Assembly: GCA_947498815.1 (NCBI GenBank)
Contig: CANMLU010000001.1
Span: 124,001 to 188,000, forward strand
Reading direction: 5' to 3'
Source of the DNA: an uncultured Aquimarina sp.
GTDB lineage: Bacteria > Bacteroidota > Bacteroidia > Flavobacteriales > Flavobacteriaceae
DNA: 64,000 bases
This document shows positions 59,818 to 64,000 of the stretch, piece by piece. Within the stretch, counting starts at the first letter, position 1, and every line of letters begins with the position of its first letter. The position numbers and the translations under genes are program-made. The notes under the pieces were generated by a model. That model was not told the DNA's origin, searched no databases, and saw only the letters and a list, made by a program, of their open reading frames with translations.

Positions 59818-60930
59818 TCAATTATCATCGATAATCGTTCGTTTAACTCGTGGAGATATTGCAGTTAGAAGTTCATAAGATATTGTTCCGGATCGTTCGG
59901 CTATTTTTGCAGCACTTAATGTTGAGTCAAAAATCACAACTTCATCTCCTTCTTTACAGTCAATTTCTGTAACGTCTACCATAATCATATCCATACATAC
60001 ATTACCCAAAATATAAGCTCGCTTATTATTAATGGTTACAAATCCTTTTTTATTACCATATTGTCTTCCAATCCCATCTGCGTGGCCAATAGGAATAGTA
60101 GCGGTTTTAGTAAAACCGGATGTGATAAACGCCCTGTTATAGCCCAGTGACTCTCCTGGTTCCAACATATGAATCTGTGAAATCACAGATTTTAAAGCTG
60201 CAACAGGTTTTAATTCGGTATCATATTTTGCATCGTTGCCATAGCCATACAACCCAATCCCTGTACGAACCATATTAAAATGTGCTTCGGGATAGTTTAA
60301 AATCCCCGAGGTATTGGATTGATGTAGTATAGGGGTATATCCTAGCTTATCACTGATTTCTTTTGCCGTTTTCTTAAAAGAATTGATTTGCATTAACGTA
60401 AATTCTCTTTCATTATGATCCTCACTAGCTGCGAGGTGAGAGAGCAGCGAAACTACCTTCACCGAAGAGGTTCTATCAAGTTGCTCTATAATGTGATCTA
60501 CATCATTTTCCCAAAACCCAATACGATTTAAACCAGTATTAAATTTAATATGAATAGGATAATCCTTTTGATCACGTGAAACAGCAATTTTAATAAATTC
60601 TTTAAGAACTCTGGAGCTATATAAACTTGGTTCTAATCGATATTCGATTAAGATTTGAAAATTAATAGGTTGCGGATGTAAAACCAAGATAGGTGCTTTG
60701 ATACCGGCTTCGCGAAGCTGTATACCCTCAGAACTATAGGCAACAGCAAAATAGTCTGCTCCAATTTTTTCGAGATGTTTCGCTATAACCGAGGCATCAC
60801 TACCATAACCAGATGCTTTTACTACAGTAAGTATTTTTACATGAGGCTTAACCTTACTTTTGAGATACTTAAAATTATGAGTAAGATGAGCCAGATTAAT
60901 TTCTAGAACCGTTTCTTTGATATTACTCAT
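59818..60930 (-). CDS. alr: Alanine racemase
   Basis: 370 residues; makes D-alanine for peptidoglycan using pyridoxal phosphate. The PLP lysine is K38 in [13 protein letters not shown], where the usual AYGHG reads GYGSD, a small variation near the cofactor. The second catalytic tyrosine lies in [10 protein letters not shown], and GLYGYGND is also conserved. The gene overlaps tdk by eight bases, so the two form one operon. No anomaly beyond the substitution noted. Confidence 0.94.
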   Translation of the reverse strand: MSNIKETVLEINLAHLTHNFKYLKSKVKPHVKILTVVKASGYGSDASVIAKHLEKIGADYFAVAYSSEGIQLREAGIKAPILVLHPQPINFQILIEYRLEPSLYSSRVLKEFIKIAVSRDQKDYPIHIKFNTGLNRIGFWENDVDHIIEQLDRTSSVKVVSLLSHLAASEDHNEREFTLMQINSFKKTAKEISDKLGYTPILHQSNTSGILNYPEAHFNMVRTGIGLYGYGNDAKYDTELKPVAALKSVISQIHMLEPGESLGYNRAFITSGFTKTATIPIGHADGIGRQYGNKKGFVTINNKRAYILGNVCMDMIMVDVTEIDCKEGDEVVIFDSTLSAAKIAERSGTISYELLTAISPRVKRTIIDDN

Positions 60931-61570
60931 CGTGTTTTTCGGATTTTTTTGACACTTCTTTGGGATCAGTAACGTTCATTTCTCTTACTTTTTCTTTAAG
61001 CATGGCCTTGTAATAAGCAGCACGACTTAAAGGTTCATATTCCTCTGTTTCCCCAAGTAAAACAAGGTCATCTTTGGTTGATTTTCTATAGCTAAACTGT
61101 GCCAAATTTCCTGTTCTAGTACATACTGCATGCACTTTGGTTACATATTCGGCTGTAGCCATCAAAGCAGGCATTGGACCAAATGGATTTCCTTTAAAAT
61201 CCATGTCTAATCCGGCAACAATCACACGTATTCCTTGATTGGCCAAGTCATTACAAACCGCTACAATTTCATCATCAAAAAATTGAGCCTCATCAATACC
61301 TATCACATCACAGGTATTTGCAAGTATTCGAATGTTTGCCGCCGCAGGAACAGGAGTAGATCGAATTTCATTGGCGTCATGAGACACTACCATCTCATCA
61401 TCATAGCGAACATCGATGGCAGGTTTAAATATTTCAACTTTTTGTTTTGCAAATTGGGCGCGCTTTAATCTACGTATCAATTCTTCAGTTTTACCCGAAA
61501 ACATAGAACCACAGATTACCTCTATCCAGCCAAATTGCTCCTTATGATTTACTGTATTTTCGAGAAACAT
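60923..61570 (-). CDS. tdk: Thymidine kinase (type II)
   Basis: 215 residues; phosphorylates thymidine with ATP for the salvage pathway. Walker [21 protein letters not shown] and [13 protein letters not shown] are standard. The zinc site of classical type II enzymes (four Cys) is largely absent: the lid region reads [18 protein letters not shown], as I recall in other Bacteroidota. The C-terminal tail (about 190-215) is charged. It precedes alr with an overlap. Confidence 0.93.
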   Translation of the reverse strand: MFLENTVNHKEQFGWIEVICGSMFSGKTEELIRRLKRAQFAKQKVEIFKPAIDVRYDDEMVVSHDANEIRSTPVPAAANIRILANTCDVIGIDEAQFFDDEIVAVCNDLANQGIRVIVAGLDMDFKGNPFGPMPALMATAEYVTKVHAVCTRTGNLAQFSYRKSTKDDLVLLGETEEYEPLSRAAYYKAMLKEKVREMNVTDPKEVSKKSEKHDE

Positions 61571-61740
61571 TTTGTATTTTTCAGAATCAATTAAAAGAAA
61601 TCCCTTTTCCTTATACCAGATGAATTTTGAAATGATTGATGAAAAATATCATCCATTTACATCTTTATTTGGTATTACTCTAAAGATGAGGTAAATTTAT
61701 TAAAAAACAAAAAGCAGTATTATAAACGAATAAGAAAGTT

Positions 61741-62559
61741 ATGAAGAAGAAATTGGAAGCCGAGCTTATTAGTATTGCACACAGAATATTACAGCTTAAG
61801 GATAAGTCGGATATACAGCAGTTACAGGAAGAAACCAGACAACTATATGAAAAGTTAACCATCTTAAATTTTTCAGAATCACATTTCTCCGGACCGCAAC
61901 CCACTATTGGACAAGTTAGAGCTGCGCTCGAAAAGGATGAATCAGATAAACCTGAAGAGTCAAATGAATTAAAAGAAGTAAGAAAAAAGATTCATGAAAT
62001 CATTACTCTAAAACCGTCTTTTGAGATAGAAGAAAAACTCAAAACAGAAACACCAATAGAGCCAATAATTGATCATAAAGAAAAGAAAGACGAAATACCA
62101 AATATTGAGGATAAACCTGAACTTGTTATCGAAGAAATTAATGCCCGCGTTACCGAAGATCTCTTTGTTCCTGCCTCAACAGGCACCGAAGACCCTGCTG
62201 CTGTTTCAGATATACAAGCCAAGACAAGTTCTGAAAAAAGTAACATTGGCTTTGCATCACAAGAAATGCCAGTATTCGATAATCTTGACCATGATGATAA
62301 ACCTAAATCGTTAAATGATCAATTACGGAAAGACATTCATATTGGATTAAATGACCGATTGGCATTTATTAAATATCTTTTTGACGGAAGTGCACCAGAT
62401 TATAATCGCGTACTGTCTCAACTCAATACATTTCGACATAAAAATGAAGCACAAGATTTTATCAATAACATGATACGACCAGACTACAATAACTGGGAAG
62501 GAAAAGAAGAATATGAAGAACGATTTATGGATATTGTACTCAATAAATTTGAACAATAA
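61741..62559 (+). CDS. Conserved Bacteroidota protein of unknown function
   Basis: 272 residues, no signal peptide. The N-terminal third is a coiled-coil-like helix (MKKKLEAELISIAHRILQLK, QQLQEETRQLYEKL), the middle is acidic and low complexity (about 75-185), and the C-terminal 90 residues are conserved-looking: SLNDQLRKDIHIGLNDRLAF, KYLFDGSAPDYNRVLSQLNT and ends YNNWEGKEEYEERFMDIVLN. I recall this protein in other flavobacteria, with unknown role. It lies upstream of DoxX-like genes and rsmI on the same strand. Confidence 0.72.
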   Translation: MKKKLEAELISIAHRILQLKDKSDIQQLQEETRQLYEKLTILNFSESHFSGPQPTIGQVRAALEKDESDKPEESNELKEVRKKIHEIITLKPSFEIEEKLKTETPIEPIIDHKEKKDEIPNIEDKPELVIEEINARVTEDLFVPASTGTEDPAAVSDIQAKTSSEKSNIGFASQEMPVFDNLDHDDKPKSLNDQLRKDIHIGLNDRLAFIKYLFDGSAPDYNRVLSQLNTFRHKNEAQDFINNMIRPDYNNWEGKEEYEERFMDIVLNKFEQ

Positions 62560-62575
62560 ATAAAAATTTAAACAT

Positions 62576-62923
62576 ATGAAAATCTTATATTGGATTGCCA
62601 CAGGACTTCTATCGGCATTAATGTTGTTCTCTGCAAGCATGTATTTGTTTAATCACGAAGAAATTGCACAAACGTTCACTTCCTTTAATTATCCAAGCTA
62701 TGTTATTTATCCATTAGCATTTCTAAAATTATCTGGGATTACAGTTATTTTAATTAATAAATGGAAATTACTAAAAGAGTGGGCATATGCAGGCTTTTTC
62801 TTTAATTTTGTGTTGGCTTTTTTTGCACATCAGCAGGCCGGTGATGGAGAATGGGCTGGAGCTATGGTAGCATTAATTTTGCTGCTTACTTCTTATTTTG
62901 TTGGTAAAAAGGTACGTCCCTAG
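62576..62923 (+). CDS. DoxX-like membrane protein, tandem copy 1
   Basis: 115 residues with four membrane helices (MKILYWIATGLLSALMLFSA, VIYPLAFLKLSGITVILINK, WAYAGFFFNFVLAFFAHQQA, VALILLLTSYFVGKK). The KEWAYAGFFF motif is typical of the small DoxX-like family. It sits 16 bp after the preceding gene, and its paralogue follows 50 bp later. The function is not known; two adjacent copies suggest a heteromeric or redundant pair. Confidence 0.78.
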   Translation: MKILYWIATGLLSALMLFSASMYLFNHEEIAQTFTSFNYPSYVIYPLAFLKLSGITVILINKWKLLKEWAYAGFFFNFVLAFFAHQQAGDGEWAGAMVALILLLTSYFVGKKVRP

Positions 62924-62973
62924 AAAGAAAATAAATACAGAAGTTTTTTACATTTAATACGCAATAAGGTTTT

Positions 62974-63318
62974 ATGAAAATAATGTATTGGATTGCTACA
63001 ATAGTATTGTGTGCAATAATGTTATATTCTGCTCAGATGTATTTCTTTAAAACTGAAATGATCCGAGGTTTTTTTGAAAGCTTTCATTATCCAACCTATA
63101 TAGTGATTCCGCTGGCGGTTGCAAAAATATTAGGGATTATCGCGATCCTAACAAACAAAATAAAGTGGATTAAAGAGTGGGCATATGCTGGTTTCTTTTT
63201 TGATTTGGTATTGGCAAGCCTGGCACATTATTACGCTGGCCATTCTGTCGGGCTTTCGATATATGCATTAATAATTTTGGTAGTTTCATATGCCTTGGGT
63301 AAAAAAATAAGACCATAA
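62974..63318 (+). CDS. DoxX-like membrane protein, tandem copy 2
   Basis: 114 residues with the same four helices (MKIMYWIATIVLCAIMLYSA, VIPLAVAKILGIIAILTNKI, WAYAGFFFDLVLASLAHYYA, IILVVSYALGKKIRP). About half of the residues match copy 1 by eye. The stop codon overlaps the rsmI start by one base (TAATG). Either this pair is co-regulated with rsmI by chance, or the overlap reflects an old gene order; no link to ribosome methylation is known to me. Confidence 0.78.
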   Translation: MKIMYWIATIVLCAIMLYSAQMYFFKTEMIRGFFESFHYPTYIVIPLAVAKILGIIAILTNKIKWIKEWAYAGFFFDLVLASLAHYYAGHSVGLSIYALIILVVSYALGKKIRP

Positions 63319-63992
63319 TGTCAAAATTATACCTTGTACCTACACCTATTGGTAATCTGGAAGATATGACTTTTAGAGCAATCAAAGTATTAAAAGAAGT
63401 CGATCTTATACTTGCAGAAGACACACGAACCAGTGGTAAATTACTAAAGCATTTTGATATAAATACACACATGCAGAGTCATCATATGCACAATGAACAT
63501 AAGACCATTGATCGCATTGTACAAAGACTACAAAGTGGAGAAACGATTGCTTTGATCAGTGATGCTGGAACACCAGCAATAAGTGATCCCGGGTTTTTGT
63601 TGACAAGGGCTTGTGTTGAGAATAATATTGAAGTAGATTGTCTGCCTGGTGCCACAGCATTTGTACCTGCTTTGGTAAATAGTGGATTACCCAATGATAA
63701 ATTTGTGTTCGAAGGTTTCTTACCAGTTAAAAAAGGAAGGCAAACACGACTTAAATTACTTGCCGAGGAAACAAGGACCATGATTTTTTATGAATCCCCA
63801 CATAAACTGATCAAGACTTTAGGAAATTTTGTGGAGTATTTTGATAAAGATCGCCAGGTTTCTGTATCCAGAGAATTAAGTAAACTTCATGAAGAGACTA
63901 TTAGAGGAACTGCAAAAGAGGTGTTAACTCATTTTGAAAATAAACCGCCCAAAGGAGAGATTGTAATTATCGTTGAAGGAAAAAAGAAATAA
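63318..63992 (+). CDS. rsmI: 16S rRNA (cytidine(1402)-2'-O)-methyltransferase
   Basis: 224 residues; methylates the ribose of C1402 in 16S rRNA using S-adenosylmethionine. The SpoU-unrelated tetrapyrrole-methylase fold is shown by LYLVPTPIGNLEDMTFRAIK, EDTRTSGKLLKHF, ALISDAGTPAISDPGFLLTR and FYESPHKLIKTL. The length is at the short end of the family (some have an extra C-terminal domain of about 40-60 residues, absent here). The stop codon overlaps the next start (TAATG). Confidence 0.94.
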   Translation: MSKLYLVPTPIGNLEDMTFRAIKVLKEVDLILAEDTRTSGKLLKHFDINTHMQSHHMHNEHKTIDRIVQRLQSGETIALISDAGTPAISDPGFLLTRACVENNIEVDCLPGATAFVPALVNSGLPNDKFVFEGFLPVKKGRQTRLKLLAEETRTMIFYESPHKLIKTLGNFVEYFDKDRQVSVSRELSKLHEETIRGTAKEVLTHFENKPPKGEIVIIVEGKKK

Positions 63993-64000
63993 TGGATAAA
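63992..64000 (+). CDS. Start of the next gene (three codons only)
   Basis: ATGGATAAA overlaps the rsmI stop in a TAATG pattern, so a coupled gene probably starts here. Nothing more can be said. Confidence 0.3.

Overview
The window looks like a chromosome segment of a marine-type flavobacterium (Bacteroidota, Flavobacteriaceae, possibly Aquimarina-like). The grounds are low G+C, the gene order acpP-fabF-rnc-IPExxxVDY, a type IX secretion C-terminal domain, many lipoproteins with an acidic stretch after the lipobox cysteine, a TPR-type hybrid two-component regulator, a 'grasp-with-spasm' peptide system, and repeated TAnnTTTG promoter boxes. The species is an inference.

Layout. 1-8.1 kb: housekeeping (fatty acid synthesis and rnc on the minus strand; purN, RNase H, a PfkB kinase and a PurF-like amidotransferase on plus; superoxide dismutase). 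8.2-16.8 kb: an AddA-like helicase-nuclease and an AddB-like nuclease separated by an OmpA/thrombospondin-repeat porin-like protein, then a hydrolase. 16.8-20.2 kb: a TonB receptor unit, possibly for a metal, with a small Cys/His protein and a surface lipoprotein. 20.2-20.7 kb: two related hairpin RNA elements that share an identical loop on unrelated stems. 21-32.1 kb: a hybrid histidine kinase/AraC regulator followed by a long co-directional array of secreted proteins (three kelch-propeller lipoproteins, OmpA, collagen-like and other lipoproteins), apparently driven by a promoter with three GTTACA repeats. 32.2-36.1 kb: an accessory block with an exact 77-bp repeat copy and four minus-strand genes in cassette-like arrangement, including a RES-domain protein next to a HEPN-like protein.

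36.8-41.4 kb is the most interesting region: a ribosomal peptide (RiPP) locus with two GG-leader precursors, a perfect 36-nt palindrome, an ATP-grasp peptide ligase, a 61-residue unknown protein, a SPASM-only maturase, a putative Tat-exported HExxH protein and a lipoprotein. 42.2-43.9 kb holds two tandem HEIGH-type metalloprotease lipoproteins. 44-52.4 kb: tRNA-Ala with a partial duplication, a stress protein, GNAT, MATE exporter, two tiny paralogous membrane peptides, enoyl-CoA hydratase, a LytTR regulator, serine hydrolase, QueD and LpxH. 52.4-64 kb: a T9SS cargo protein, ABC ATPase, prolyl oligopeptidase, asd, mscL, alr-tdk, DoxX-like proteins and rsmI.

All calls are from reading the sequence only; no database search was run. 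Start sites were adjusted where an internal promoter box, a signal peptide or a family N-terminus argued for it.
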